Counted from the stretch's first letter, positions 41,803 to 57,711 are shown. The stretch is DNA of 64,000 bases from Sulfuritalea hydrogenivorans sk43H (GCF_000828635.1 NZ_AP012547.1:992001-1056000); one strand, 5' to 3'. Made by a program: numbers and translations. Notes: generated from the letters alone by a model not told the origin.

Positions 41803-44549
41803 ATGGCGGAAACAAAGAGCACCTGCCCCTACTGCGGCGTCGGCTGTGGAGTGATCATCGAGCACGATGAAACCCGCATCACCGGCGTGCGCGGCGATCC
41901 GGACCATCCGGCGAACTTCGGTCGCTTGTGCACCAAGGGCGGCACGCTGCACCTGACCATGACGCCGCAGGTCATGGCACAGCGCCTGACGCGCCCGCAA
42001 CTGCGCCGCGAAAAGGGTGCCGCGCGCGCGCGGGCAAGCTGGGACGCCGCGCTCGACCATGCCGCGGAAAAGTTCGCCCGCGCCATCGCCGAACACGGCC
42101 CGGACAGCGTCGCCTTCTACATCAGCGGCCAGCTCATGACCGAGGATTACTACGTCTTCAACAAGCTGGCCAAGGGCCTGATCGGCACCAACAACGTCGA
42201 CACCAACTCGCGCCTGTGCATGAGCTCGGCCGTGGCGGGCTACAAGGCCACGCTGGGCGCCGACGCGCCGCCCTGTTCCTACGAAGACATCGATCACGCC
42301 GATTGCCTGCTGATCGCCGGCGCCAACACCGCCTGGGCACATCCGGTGCTGTTCCGCCGCATCGAGGACGCGCGCGCCGCCCGGCCGGACATGAAGATCA
42401 TCGTCGTCGATCCGCGCCGCACCGATACGGCCGAGGCCGCCGACCTGCACCTCGCCATCCTGCCCGGAACCGACATCGCGCTCTACAACGCCATGCTGCA
42501 CGTGCTGCTCTGGGAAGACCTGGTCGATGCCGACTTCATCCGCGCTCACACCGAGGGTTTCGAGTCGCTGAAGGCCATCGTGCGCGACTACACGCCGGCC
42601 ATGGCCGCCGACATCTGCGGCGTGAAGGCGGAAGACATCGTCACCGCCGCGCGCTGGTTCGGTCAGGCGCCGGCGGCGCTTTCCCTTTACTGCCAGGGCC
42701 TCAACCAGTCCAGCCACGGCACGGACAACAACGCGGCCATCATCCATCTGCACCTCGCCACCGGCAAGATCGGCAAGCCCGGCTGCGGCCCCTTATCGCT
42801 GACCGGCCAGCCGAACGCCATGGGCGGGCGCGAGGTGGGCGGCCTGGCCAACCTGCTCTCCGCGCACCGCGACATGGCGAACCCCGAGCATCGCGCGGAA
42901 GTCGCGCGTTTGTGGGGCGTGGCGGACGTGCCGGCCACGCCCGGCCTCACCGCGGTGGAACTGTTCGAGGCCGTGCATCGCGGCGAGATCAAGGCGCTGT
43001 GGATCGCCTGCACCAATCCGGCGCAGTCGCTGCCCGACCTGGCGCGGGTGCATGAAGCGCTGGCGAAGTGCCTTTCGTCGTGGTCCAGGACGTCAGCGCC
43101 GACACCGACACGGCGGCCTACGCCGACCTGCTGCTGCCGGCCGCCGGCTGGGGCGAGAAGGAAGGCACGGTGACCAATTCCGAGCGCCGCATCACGCGCG
43201 TCAAGGCGGCGGTGCCGGCGCCGGGCGAAGCGCGGGCGGACTGGCGCATCGCGGTGGATTTCGCGCGGCGGCTGGAAGCCGGGTTGAAGAGTCGGCGCCC
43301 GCGACACGGCGGCACGCTGTTTCCCTACGCGAACGTCGAGGAAATCTTCACCGAGCACCGCGCCAGTACCGTCGGCCGCGACCTCGACATCGGCGGCCTC
43401 TCGTATGCGCTGCTGGAACAATCCGGACCCCAGCAATGGCCGCTGCGCGCAGGCGCCACGGCCGGCATGGCGAGCCTGTATGCCGACGGCGTGTTTCCCA
43501 CCGCCAGCGGCCGCGCCCGCTTCACGCCAACGCAGCACCGCCCCTTGGCCGAAGCCACCGATCCGCGCCATCCACTGCACCTCAACACCGGGCGGCTGCG
43601 CGACCAGTGGCACGGCATGAGCCGCACCGGCGTGGTGGCGCGCCTCGCCGCCCACGCGCCGGAACCGGCCATCGAAATGCATCCGCGCGACATGGAACGG
43701 CGCGGCATCGTCGATGGCGACCTGGTGCGGCTCAAGGGCAAGCGTGGTTCGCTGCTGCTGCGCGCGGCCGCGTCATCCACGCTGCGCCCGGCGCAGACTT
43801 ATGTGCCGATGCACTGGGGCGGACGCTACATGTCCGGTCTCGGCGTCAATGCCCTGACCCTGCCGGTCACCGACCCCGTCTCGCGCCAGCCCGAACTCAA
43901 GCACGCGGCGGTGCAGGTCGAGAAATTCGCCACCGGCTGGCATCTGGTGGCCATGCGCCGCGACGAAGTTGGCAACAACGGGGGCGGCCTGCACGCGGCC
44001 CTGCAACCCTGGCTGGCCCGCTTCGACTACGCAACGCTGACCCTGGCCGGGCGCGAATCCACGGTGGTCGTGCTGCGTGCCTGGGGCGGCGCCGAGACGC
44101 CGCCGACGACGCCGGAACTGCTGGCCGAACTGGCCGCCGCGATGGGCCTCGACGGGCCGCGAATGCTGGCCTTCGACGACGTCCGGCGCGGTATCGCCAA
44201 GCGCGCCCTGATAACCGACGACTGCCTCGCCGGTGCCCTGCTGTGCAAGGAAACCCGCGCCACCGACTGGCTGCTCGACCTCATCGTGCGCGGTGGCAGC
44301 ACACAGGACCTGCGCAAATGGCTGTTTGCCCCGCTGGCGACCCCGCCCGCCTCCGGCCCGGCGCGCGGCCGCATTGTCTGCAACTGCTTCGATGTCTCGG
44401 AAAACGAAATCCGCGCCGAGCTTACTGCCGGCCTCACGCTTGCCGCGCTGACGGAAAAGCGCAAGTGCGGCACCAACTGCGGCTCCTGCCTGCCGGAGTT
44501 GAAGCGGCTGGCCGCGCAGGCGGAGGTCCCGCTCCCGCTCGGCGCTTGA
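41803..44549 (+). CDS. nasA: Assimilatory nitrate reductase catalytic subunit NasA, with an apparent one-base frameshift
   Basis: Together about 915 residues in two frames. The first (41803 to about 43070) has the 4Fe-4S ligands Cys8, Cys11, Cys15 and Cys43 (CPYCGVGC, GRLCTKG) and Mo-bisMGD motifs (DTNSRLCMSSAVAGYKA, GCGPLSLTGQPNAMGGREVGG). At 43065-43070 the frame is lost: ALAKC continues as PFVVVQDVSADTDTAAYADL only in the next frame. One extra C after AAGTGCC would restore it. The second frame runs to 44549 and ends in a BFD-type 2Fe-2S domain (CNCFDVSENEI, CGTNCGSCLPEL). Either a sequencing error or a recent null mutation; the downstream frame shows no decay. Needs molybdenum cofactor (moaC at 10.5 kb). 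Confidence 0.9.
43290..43311 (+). repeat. 22-bp dispersed repeat, copy 6 (inside nasA)
   Basis: AGTCGGCGCCCGCG, AC, ACGGCG; two fixed positions differ. Read as S-R-R-P-R-H-G in nasA. Confidence 0.7.
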
Positions 44550-44614
44550 AATAGCTGGGCGCCTGGTGGGGTATGCTTGCACCATTGGAAATCTCAATTT
44601 TCGAGGGAAGCGGC

Positions 44615-45481
44615 ATGCCGAAGCTGGTTGTTAACGCGAATGGTCACGTGCTTGGGGAATTTCAGGTCAACAAGGACCGGATGGTCATAGGCAGCAAGGC
44701 ATCCAATGAGATTCCCCTCGACAATGTCAATGCCGACAATGAACATGCGGTAATCAACCGCTGTGGCGATCTCTACGTCATCGAAGACCTTGGCAGCGCC
44801 AATGGCACCTTCGTGCACGACAGGAAAATCACCAAGCTGCTGCTCGCCGACGAGGACCTGATTTCGGTCGGTACCTGTCAACTTCGTTTCGTCGAGGAAG
44901 ATGTCAAGCGTGGCGATGCCAGCCCTGCGGCGAGCAAAGCCAAGGCGCCGATGCCGGGCGCAGCCAAACCGGCACAGGCGCCCCAGGCCAGGCCATCCGC
45001 GGCACCGGCCGCCGCCAAAGGACCCATGGCGCCGGGCGAATGCCCGCACTGCGGCTACAAGCGCCTGCCCAAGGATGCGAAGGCGGCGGAAGACAGGTGC
45101 CCTTCCTGCAAGATGGGCTATGCCACCACGCCGGGCGCCCTGATGAGCGCCGAGTCGAAAACAGGCGACCGCCTCGAGGTCTATGACAAGGAGGTCGTAA
45201 TCAAGCGCAAGCTGGGCGTGAAGGTGCTCTTGCAGAGCCTCAAGGGCGACCTGCTGGAAGGCATCAAGGGCGACAAGTACATTCCCATCGACTCGATCGC
45301 CTCGATCCAGCTCAAGCCCGCCAGCACCCTGCTCGCCGGGCACATCACCATCGTCCTGCCGGAATCGAAGGAGGGCTTCATGCTCGCCGGGCTGGACGAT
45401 TGCACCGTCGAGTTCGTCAAGCGCGAGGAAGAGAAATTCCTCGAGATCAAGGCCTTCCTCGACGCAAGGATCGGCCGCTAG
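44615..45481 (+). CDS. FHA-domain protein with zinc ribbon and C-terminal PH-like domain
   Basis: 288 residues. FHA domain at about 1-90 (MVIGSKASNEIPLDN, NADNEHAVI, LGSANGTFVHDRKI), which binds phosphothreonine. An Ala/Pro-rich linker (about 95-138) leads to a zinc ribbon with Cys143, Cys146, Cys162 and Cys165 (CPHCGYKRLP, CPSCKMGY). The last 90 residues (VIKRKLGVKVLLQSLKGDLLEG and on) look like a bacterial PH/GRAM-type fold. It is convergent with a Ser/Thr kinase gene eight bases away, a likely partner. I do not know this exact domain order from a characterised protein. The strand-initial ATG at 44615 is chosen; an outer in-frame start lacks FHA similarity. Confidence 0.8.
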   Translation: MPKLVVNANGHVLGEFQVNKDRMVIGSKASNEIPLDNVNADNEHAVINRCGDLYVIEDLGSANGTFVHDRKITKLLLADEDLISVGTCQLRFVEEDVKRGDASPAASKAKAPMPGAAKPAQAPQARPSAAPAAAKGPMAPGECPHCGYKRLPKDAKAAEDRCPSCKMGYATTPGALMSAESKTGDRLEVYDKEVVIKRKLGVKVLLQSLKGDLLEGIKGDKYIPIDSIASIQLKPASTLLAGHITIVLPESKEGFMLAGLDDCTVEFVKREEEKFLEIKAFLDARIGR

Positions 45482-45489
45482 CCGCAGCC

Positions 45490-46761
<1,272 letters not shown>

Positions 46762-47022
46762 TTACCGTGGGCTCCTCGTGCAGGACAGGAAATCCAAGCA
46801 ATCGTCAGGAAGTATGGCTGACGCCGGGTGTAGCCGTCAAACGCCGATTTCGGTCGGCCAAAGGTAGCTGGCAGGCCGACGTCCGCCCGGTCCGCCCCTG
46901 AGTTCGCCCCTGGGTTCGCCACGGAATCGGTGCCTGTCGCGCGGGCACTTGTCCCTGCTCTTGAAATGGCCTTGGCCGACCCCATATCGGGCCGGTACAC
47001 TTCGTTTTTCAGGGGATTTTCG

Positions 47023-48937
<1,915 letters not shown>

Positions 48938-48948
<11 letters not shown>

Positions 48949-49444
48949 GCCAATCAGACTGACGGGCCTCGCGCCCGTCATCGACGCACGAGCCCGGGTG
49001 CTGATCCTGGGCTCGTTTCCGTCCACGGCTTCGCTCGCCGCGCAGCAGTACTACGCCCATCCGCAAAACCAGTACTGGCGCATCCTCGGCGCGGTGATCG
49101 GACAGCCGCTGAAAGAGATGGATTACCCGGATCGCATCGCCGCGGTGCGCGCCGCCGGCATCGCCATCTGGGATGTGTTCGCTTCCTGCGAACGCGCCGG
49201 CAGCCTCGACACGGCGATACGCGATGCGGTGCCGAATCCGCTGGCAAAGCTGCAAGAGTCGGCGCCGGCGCTACGGCGAATCTGCTTCAACGGCCGCGTG
49301 GCGGCAAGGCGCATCCGCGAAGTCGAGGCCATGGGCTTCGAAGCCGTGGTGCTGCCCTCCACCAGCCCGGCCCACGCCGGCATGAACTTCGAGGAAAAAC
49401 TGGCGCGCTGGCAGGCGGCGCTGCGGAGCGCTCCCGCCGGCTAG
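48938..49444 (+). CDS. DNA-deoxyinosine glycosylase (UDG superfamily, family 6-like)
   Basis: 168 residues from a GTG that overlaps the htpG stop by 11 bp. The opening [25 protein letters not shown], split by none, and [15 protein letters not shown] are the signature of hypoxanthine-DNA glycosylases; the late motif LPSTSPAH matches the UDG family 3' loop. It would excise hypoxanthine from deaminated adenine, a lesion increased by nitrosative stress. A dispersed-repeat copy encodes ESAPALRR at residues 107-114. Confidence 0.88.
49257..49278 (+). repeat. 22-bp dispersed repeat, copy 7 (inside glycosylase gene)
   Basis: AGTCGGCGCCGGCG, CT, ACGGCG; one fixed position differs. Read as (E)-S-A-P-A-L-R-R. 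Confidence 0.78.
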
Positions 49445-49509
49445 GCGGCTGTGGCGGATCGGCGCCCGGCGAGTATCATGACATTCGTCCGCTTCGAGGG
49501 AGCACGCCA

Positions 49510-51993
<2,484 letters not shown>

Positions 51994-52008
51994 GGCCGCA
52001 CGTCTGAA

Positions 52009-52030
52009 AGTCGGCGCTGGGGGTACGGTG
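52009..52030 (+). repeat. 22-bp dispersed repeat, copy 8
   Basis: AGTCGGCGCTGGGG, GT, ACGGTG; two fixed positions differ. Located 16 bp after the glgP stop, preceded by GAA as in copies 10 and 11. Confidence 0.7.
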
Positions 52031-52093
52031 AATTTGTTTGGGGGACCGATGCCAGGGAGGATTGCGGACGTGCGCAGTTTCATATTCAGCCTG

Positions 52094-52117
52094 AATGACG
52101 GAAAGCATTCCGTCATT
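52094..52117. other. Perfect 10-bp hairpin downstream of glgP
   Basis: AATGACGGAA (52094-52103), loop AGCA, TTCCGTCATT (52108-52117). Only a short T run is present, so it is a weak terminator candidate for glgP. It also marks the start of the accessory patch of lower-GC genes. Confidence 0.55.
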
Positions 52118-52147
52118 TAGGCGCCACATTTATCGTTAGATTTCCCA

Positions 52148-52687
52148 ATGAGACGCTCCCGTACTCCACAAGTCGGCCTCGATTCACAGTGCCTTTCGTA
52201 TCTTCTCGACGGCATAGCGGGTATTTCTGAACCAACCGATCCCTTAGCCCCCGAAAAGATTGCGTTGTTGCGCTCTTGGTTCTATCGGTCAGGCACTTTT
52301 ACCCTTACCCAAACCGTTGCCGCTGAGGTTGCTGACATTCCAAATCCAGAGCGCCGGGAGCTTCATCAGAGCTTTATGCGAACCCTGTTCCTTGACTACC
52401 CGGTGCAGGACGCTCAAGCAGTACAAAACCGCGCGGAGCTTTTTCAATCCGAGCACCCAAAGCTAAATGATTGTCGTGTTCTTGCGGAGGCCGAAGAACT
52501 TGGGCTTGATGTCATGCTCACCTACGACAACAAATTCTGGAAACGCCTTCAAAATTCATCGGCAACTACGATGCTCGTTAAGCCCTCCACCTATTGGGCC
52601 GGCTTGGGAGTGCCCCGCGGCGCACAGCCGAAAACTTTGCCCGACCATACCAACCCACTTAGTTCGCAATCGTGGTGGCGCTGGTAG
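52148..52687 (+). CDS. PIN-domain-like protein
   Basis: 179 residues, lower GC than its neighbours. A PIN-type arrangement of acidic residues is visible: Asp12 in GLDSQCLSYLL, a Glu in TVAAEVADIP, Asp in KLNDCRVLAEAEEL and Asp in LDVMLTYDNKFWKRL, which would form the metal site of a ribonuclease. No small antitoxin gene lies directly upstream or downstream, so it may be an orphan toxin or a different type of nuclease. The last 30 residues are Pro/Ser-rich. Confidence 0.65.
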   Translation: MRRSRTPQVGLDSQCLSYLLDGIAGISEPTDPLAPEKIALLRSWFYRSGTFTLTQTVAAEVADIPNPERRELHQSFMRTLFLDYPVQDAQAVQNRAELFQSEHPKLNDCRVLAEAEELGLDVMLTYDNKFWKRLQNSSATTMLVKPSTYWAGLGVPRGAQPKTLPDHTNPLSSQSWWRW

Positions 52688-52814
52688 GGAAATCTAACTC
52701 TGCGCTCGACCTTAAGTGATAAGGGGTCGGGCTCAAATGGAATTCGGCCCTCGTCGCCACGCTTGAGCGTTGGACTGATTGACAACATCCGGACATGTTG
52801 GCACTATCTCCAAC

Positions 52815-53111
52815 ATGAAAGCCGTTCAGCTTGTTGACTCTCGCATCGTCTACTCGGGGTCGGCGTTTGCGGAATTGGTGCTGTGGCGCCTTCCGAAGCC
52901 ACTCGAAGGGTCGGCGCACGCGTTCAAGTACCGGCTGGCCTATGTCGTGCGTGGACAATGCGTCCTGCGCTACGACAACGAAGCGGGGAAGGGCGATCAC
53001 CGGCATTTTGGCAAAAAGGAAAGTGCCTACGCTTTTACTACGCCGGATCAATTGATCGCCGACTTCCAGAAGGATATTGCGAGGTGGAACCATGAAAACA
53101 GTAACTCTTGA
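52815..53111 (+). CDS. Toxin-like protein of the TumE/DUF6516 type
   Basis: 98 residues from the ATG at 52815. The pattern FAELVLWRLPKPLEGSAHAF, KYRLAYVVRGQCVLRYDNE and GKGDHRHF (with a His cluster) matches small DUF6516 proteins that pair with a winged-helix antitoxin. The C-terminus overlaps the next gene by 20 bp, the usual toxin-first layout of this family. The toxic mechanism is not known to me. Confidence 0.75.
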   Translation: MKAVQLVDSRIVYSGSAFAELVLWRLPKPLEGSAHAFKYRLAYVVRGQCVLRYDNEAGKGDHRHFGKKESAYAFTTPDQLIADFQKDIARWNHENSNS

Positions 53112-53439
53112 TGTGCGACCCCCTGCCGACTCCATGGCTGATTTTGCGCGCGTCTGGAAGACCGGGAAGGCCCAAAAGACTGCGCGTATCAGCTTTGCCA
53201 CTCCCGAGTTGCTGTGGAGGGTGCTGACCGAAAAACGCTGGGAACTGCTCAAGGTGCTTTGCGGGGCTGGGCCGGTGTCCATCCGCGAAGCCGCACGTCG
53301 CGCTGAACGCGACGTAAAGGCCGTGCACGGTGACGTCACTGCGCTGCTCAACGCGGGAGTGCTTGACAAGACGGAGGACGGTCGGATCGTTTTCCCGTAT
53401 GAGGCGGTGAAAGTCGAGTTTCTATTGCAAGCCGCGTAG
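53092..53439 (+). CDS. TumA-like winged-helix antitoxin
   Basis: 115 residues from the ATG at 53092 (RBS GAGGTGG). The central and C-terminal part is a winged helix: RWELLKVLCGAGPVSIREAA, RRAERDVKAVHGDVTALLNA and GVLDKTEDGRIVFPYE, typical of the DNA-binding partner of DUF6516 toxins. It should neutralise the upstream protein and repress the pair. Confidence 0.75.
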   Translation: MKTVTLDVRPPADSMADFARVWKTGKAQKTARISFATPELLWRVLTEKRWELLKVLCGAGPVSIREAARRAERDVKAVHGDVTALLNAGVLDKTEDGRIVFPYEAVKVEFLLQAA

Positions 53440-53478
53440 TGCGGGTGATTTCAGACGCAGGTCCTTCCGGATTTCATC

Positions 53479-53867
53479 ATGGCTTTGACCATCCACCAGG
53501 GCTACCTGCCCGGCTGCATCGGCAGGATCGTCGAGCTTCACGCGCGCTATTACCGCGAAAGCACCGGATTCGGCCTGCCCTTCGAGAGCAAGGTGGCGCG
53601 CGAGCTTGCCGCGTTCTGCGACGCCTTTGACGGCGAGCGCGACGGTCTCTGGCTGGCGCTGCGGGATGGCCGCATCGAGGTCTCGATTGCCATCGACGGC
53701 TCCCGTGCCGGGCAGGACGGCGCGCATCTGCGCTGGTTCATCACGTCGGACCAGCTGCGCGGAACGGGCGTCGGCACGGCCTTGCTCACCGCGGCACGCA
53801 ATGGGGCGCCGAGGTGAATGAACAGCGCTTCGAGCGCCAGGGAGTCGGCGCTGGCGCTACGGCGTGA
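53479..53867 (+). pseudogene. GNAT acetyltransferase gene with internal deletion and frameshift
   Basis: The N-terminal 105 residues read like a MarR-associated GNAT protein (IHQGYLPGCIGRIVELHARY, DGLWLALRDGRIEVSIAID, RWFITSDQLRGTGVGTALL with the acetyl-CoA R-G-x-G-x-G loop). The frame then ends at 53817 after ARNGAPR. In the next frame, WGAEVNEQRFERQG (from 53802) is the usual end of this family. About 40 residues between these pieces are missing. The second frame ends at a TGA immediately after repeat copy 9, so the repeat forms the new 3' end. Confidence 0.75.
53843..53864 (+). repeat. 22-bp dispersed repeat, copy 9
   Basis: AGTCGGCGCTGGCG, CT, ACGGCG; exact consensus. It abuts the broken GNAT gene. 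The 70 bp after it contain an open stretch (RILNEEDYRGPLALIPE) that looks like the tail of another lost gene. Confidence 0.85.
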
Positions 53868-53939
53868 CGGCGTCGAAATGCCGCATCCTGAATGAAGAAG
53901 ACTATCGCGGCCCGCTGGCCTTGATTCCGGAGAAGACCG

Positions 53940-54587
53940 ATGACGCAAACCATTCCCGCCCGCTGGTATTTCGATCTCGTTTCGCCTTTCGCCTACCTGC
54001 ACTTCAAGCGCTTCGCCGAACTGCATCCGGCCCTTGATGTCGAGTTGGTGCCGGTGCTCTTCGCCGGCCTGCTCAAGCACTGGGACAACAAGGGGCCGGC
54101 CGAGATCGTGCCGAAGCGTCTGCACACCTACCGCAGTTGCGTCTGGAGCGCATCGCAGCACGGCATTCCTTTCCGCCTGCCGCCGCGCCACCCGTTCAAT
54201 CCGCTGCATGCGCTGCGCCTGCTGGTGGGGCTCGGCAGTCCGCGCACGGCGGTCGATGCGGCCTTTGATTTTGTCTTCGGCGAGGGGCGCGATGTCGCCG
54301 GGGAGTGGCCGCTGTTCTGCGCGCGCCTCGACGTCGGCGCGGCCGAGGCCGCCACGCTGATCGCCGATCCCGCCGTCAAGAAGCAACTCATGGACAACAC
54401 CGCGCACGCCGCCGCACAGGGCGTCTTCGGCGTGCCGACGCTGGTCGTGCGCGGCGAGAACTTCTGGGGCAGCGACACGATCGCGTGGTGCAACGCCTTT
54501 GTCGATCAGCCGCGGATGTTCGAAGCGGGAGAGATGAAGCGCGCCGCCGAAATCGGGATCGGTGCCGCGCGCAAGGAAGCGGGCTGA
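53940..54587 (+). CDS. 2-hydroxychromene-2-carboxylate isomerase family (DsbA-like thioredoxin fold)
   Basis: 215 residues. The HCCA isomerase signature opens the protein: WYFDLVSPFAYLHFKRF, with S-P-F-A-Y in place of the CxxC of DsbA. The late motif GVFGVPTLVVRGENFWGSD matches the family's cis-Pro loop and F-W-G-x-D. Members are glutathione-dependent isomerases in aromatic degradation, but many act on unknown substrates. No pathway genes adjoin, except a FAH-family gene 4.4 kb away. Confidence 0.9.
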   Translation: MTQTIPARWYFDLVSPFAYLHFKRFAELHPALDVELVPVLFAGLLKHWDNKGPAEIVPKRLHTYRSCVWSASQHGIPFRLPPRHPFNPLHALRLLVGLGSPRTAVDAAFDFVFGEGRDVAGEWPLFCARLDVGAAEAATLIADPAVKKQLMDNTAHAAAQGVFGVPTLVVRGENFWGSDTIAWCNAFVDQPRMFEAGEMKRAAEIGIGAARKEAG

Positions 54588-54745
54588 GGTTCGTTTCATC
54601 GGTGCCGGCTGTTTCGCAGCCTTTCGATCCGGCACGCAGTTGCTGACAATCGACACCGCGCTCGTCGTGTCGGCCCCGGGAAATGCGGCCAAAGAGAAAA
54701 GACCGGAGTAATATTGTGGGCAATCGCTGCATCCGGTGTTTTCCC

Positions 54746-57616
54746 ATGAGTACAACGAAACACGCTGTGAAGCATGCCGCCTCCAATTTCGGTCTCAAGA
54801 ACATGCTTCTTTGGACGTCCGTTGGCTGGTCTGCCATGATCTTCGCCCTTGTTGTCTGGGACCAGTGGGGGGCTTACGTCGCATCGCTTGACAATGTGCG
54901 AGCCACCGCGAGGGAAAGTTTCAGCAAGGATGTGGTGTATCGACGCTGGGCCTCGATACACGGAGGCGTGTATGCCCCGGTGACACCTCAGACGCCTCCC
55001 AATCCGAACTTGTCCCATGTTCCGGAAAGAGACATCACTACCCCGTCAGGCAGGAAACTGACGTTGATCAATCCGGCCTACATGACACGTCAGGTTCATG
55101 AGCTGGGACAAAATGATTTTGGCTCGAAAGGGCATATCACAAGCTTGAAGCCCCTCCGGCCCGAAAATGCCCCGGATGAGTGGGAGCGCCGCGCCCTGGA
55201 AGCATTTGAACGGGGTGAGCAGGAAGTATCGTCTGTCGAGCCGATAGGCGGCGAGGCATACTTTCGCTTCATGCGCCCGCTCATTGTGGAGCAGGCCTGC
55301 CTGAAGTGCCATGAGGCACAGGGCTACAAAGTCGGCGATATTCGCGGCGGAATCAGCGTTTCCCTCCAGTGGGCACGCTACAACGCATTTCTTTGGAGCA
55401 AGCTGTTTTTTCATCTCGCCATATACGGCGGGATCTGGGTCATTGGGCTTTTTGGGGTGCGCTATGCCGGTAGCCAGATACGGGCCCGTTTGTCCGAGCG
55501 CACTCAGGCAGCGAAGCTGGTTCAGGCAAGCGAAGCACGCTACCGCGCGGTTGCGCAATCCGCCAGTGACGCCATTGTCACTGCCGACAGCACGGGAAAG
55601 ATCATTAACTGGAATCGGGGTGCCGAAACCACATTCGGCCACACCGAAGCCGAGGCCATGGGGATGTCCCTGACCGAATTGATGCCAGCGAGATATCGCG
55701 ACCGGCACGCTGGCGGATTTGGCCATGTAATGTCAGGAGGCGAGCCGCGCACCAAAGGCAAGGTGGTCGAATTGTCGGGATTGCGCAAGGACGGCAGCGA
55801 ATTCCCGATCGAGGCCTCGCTGTCGCATTGGGACGTTGCCGAGGGACGTTTCGTCACGGGAATCATTCGTGATGTCACCGAGCGCAAGCAGCGGGAGGAG
55901 GTCGATGCCTTCCTCTCGCTCGCCGGCAGCAGTTCGATGGACGAGCCATTTTTTGACGCGCTGGCCCGGTTTCTCGCCCGGAACCTCGAAATGGACTACG
56001 TGTGCATCGACCAGCTCGAAGGGGAGGGATTGAGTGCCCGGACATTGGTTGTCTGGCACGATGGCCATTTCGAGGACAACGTCACCTACACGCTCGATGA
56101 CACACCCTGCGGCGATGTCGTGGGCCAGAACGTCTGCTGCTTTCCTTCCGGCGTATGCCAGCACTTTCCCCGCGATCAGGCGCTTCAGGGTCTGCGGGCG
56201 GAGAGTTATGTCGGCGTGACGCTCTGGAGCCACGCCGGCAAGCCAATCGGCCTGATCGCGGTTATTGGTCGTCGCCCGCTGGCGAACCGCCTGCACGCCG
56301 AAAGTACGATGGCGCGGGTCGCCATGCGCGCTTCCGGCGAACTGGAACGCTTGATTAACGAGGTCGAAATCAAAAAGCTCAATGCCGACCTCGAACAGCG
56401 GGTCCTCGCCCGTACGGCAGAACTCGAAACGGCGAATCGTGCGCTGGCGGCCGCCAAGGAAGCCGCCGAAGCCGCCAGCGTCGCCAAGAGCCAGTTCCTG
56501 GCGAACATGAGCCATGAGATTCGCACGCCGATGAACGGCATCCTGGGCATGGCCAGCATCCTGCGCCGCGAGGGCGTCACGTCCAGGCAGGCACAACGCC
56601 TGGACACGATCGACACTTCCGCCAAACACCTGCTATCCATCCTCAACGACATCCTCGACCTGTCCAAGATCGAAGCCGGAAAGTTCGTCCTCGAAGAGGC
56701 ACCGGTCGTCGTCAGCAGCCTGCTGGCCAACGTCAGTTCGATCCTGTCCGATCGAGCCAGGGACAAGGGGATCGGGTTCTTTACCGAGGTCGAAGCATTG
56801 CCGCGCAACCTGGTGGGAGACCCCACGCGATTGCAGCAGGCCTTGATCAACTACGTCGTCAATGCCATCAAGTTCACCGAAAAAGGGGCCGTGACGCTGC
56901 GTGCCTTCAAGCAGGAGGAAAGCGCCGATTCGGTGGTCGTCCGATTCGAAGTGCAGGATAGCGGGATCGGCATATCGCCCGAGGCAATGTCCAGGCTCTT
57001 CAGCGCATTCGAACAGGCCGACAATTCAATGACGCGCAAGTACGGCGGCACCGGTCTCGGATTGTCCATTACCCGGCGTTTTGCGGAGTTGATGGGAGGC
57101 GAGACGGGTGTGGAGAGCTCTCCGGGAGCGGGAAGCACCTTCTGGCTGACCGCGCGACTGAAGAAACGGGGCGCGGACGTCGCTGCAACGATATCGGCAG
57201 CGAGCATGGATGCCGAGGCGCGCATTCGCCAGGAGTATCCGGGAGCGCGCATTCTTGTCGTGGATGACGAGCCGATAAACCGGGAGGTGGCCTTGATGCA
57301 GCTGGAAGCGGCCGGGCTGGTCGTGGATGCCGCGGAAAATGGGGCAGAGGCAGTCGCCCTGGCCGGGAAGACCGGTTATGCGGCGATCCTCATGGACATG
57401 CAGATGCCGATTCTGGACGGACTGGAGGCGACGAGACAAATTCGCGGGCTTCCGGGATACCGGCAGATCCCGATTGTTGCCATGACCGCCAACGCGTTTG
57501 CAGAGGACAAGGCGCGCTGCATCGATGCCGGAATGAACGACGTCCTGGTCAAGCCGTTTGACCCTGATCAGCTGTTTGCGGTGTTGCTGAGCTCACTGGA
57601 TCGATCCGGCGCATAA
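54746..57616 (+). CDS. Hybrid sensor histidine kinase with DUF3365 heme-type sensor, PAS, GAF, HisKA, HATPase and receiver domains
   Basis: 956 residues from the ATG at 54746. A first membrane helix (about 20-42) and a second (about 215-235) enclose a periplasmic DUF3365/Tll0287-like domain with a covalent heme motif CLKCH at residues 185-189, implying redox, NO or O2 sensing. Then PAS (about 265-390; [20 protein letters not shown]), GAF (about 400-545), coiled coil, HisKA with phospho-His590 in [11 protein letters not shown], HATPase ([28 protein letters not shown]) and a receiver with phospho-Asp884 (ILMDMQMPI). No output protein is encoded nearby. The DUF3365 domain is not fused to a kinase in the best-known examples, but such fusions occur. 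Confidence 0.92.
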   Translation: MSTTKHAVKHAASNFGLKNMLLWTSVGWSAMIFALVVWDQWGAYVASLDNVRATARESFSKDVVYRRWASIHGGVYAPVTPQTPPNPNLSHVPERDITTPSGRKLTLINPAYMTRQVHELGQNDFGSKGHITSLKPLRPENAPDEWERRALEAFERGEQEVSSVEPIGGEAYFRFMRPLIVEQACLKCHEAQGYKVGDIRGGISVSLQWARYNAFLWSKLFFHLAIYGGIWVIGLFGVRYAGSQIRARLSERTQAAKLVQASEARYRAVAQSASDAIVTADSTGKIINWNRGAETTFGHTEAEAMGMSLTELMPARYRDRHAGGFGHVMSGGEPRTKGKVVELSGLRKDGSEFPIEASLSHWDVAEGRFVTGIIRDVTERKQREEVDAFLSLAGSSSMDEPFFDALARFLARNLEMDYVCIDQLEGEGLSARTLVVWHDGHFEDNVTYTLDDTPCGDVVGQNVCCFPSGVCQHFPRDQALQGLRAESYVGVTLWSHAGKPIGLIAVIGRRPLANRLHAESTMARVAMRASGELERLINEVEIKKLNADLEQRVLARTAELETANRALAAAKEAAEAASVAKSQFLANMSHEIRTPMNGILGMASILRREGVTSRQAQRLDTIDTSAKHLLSILNDILDLSKIEAGKFVLEEAPVVVSSLLANVSSILSDRARDKGIGFFTEVEALPRNLVGDPTRLQQALINYVVNAIKFTEKGAVTLRAFKQEESADSVVVRFEVQDSGIGISPEAMSRLFSAFEQADNSMTRKYGGTGLGLSITRRFAELMGGETGVESSPGAGSTFWLTARLKKRGADVAATISAASMDAEARIRQEYPGARILVVDDEPINREVALMQLEAAGLVVDAAENGAEAVALAGKTGYAAILMDMQMPILDGLEATRQIRGLPGYRQIPIVAMTANAFAEDKARCIDAGMNDVLVKPFDPDQLFAVLLSSLDRSGA

Positions 57617-57711
57617 CGCGGAACCGGGCGCCACGGCCATCCGCGGGAAGATCCGGATCGCGCTCGCGAACGACGTAGAATCGTTTCACCGCGGCTCACA
57701 TCGTTCGACGC

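Noticed and set aside
43060-43075. Programmed frameshifting in nasA
   Set aside because: No slippery heptamer or downstream structure typical of programmed events is evident, and NasA orthologs are made as single frames; error or mutation is simpler.
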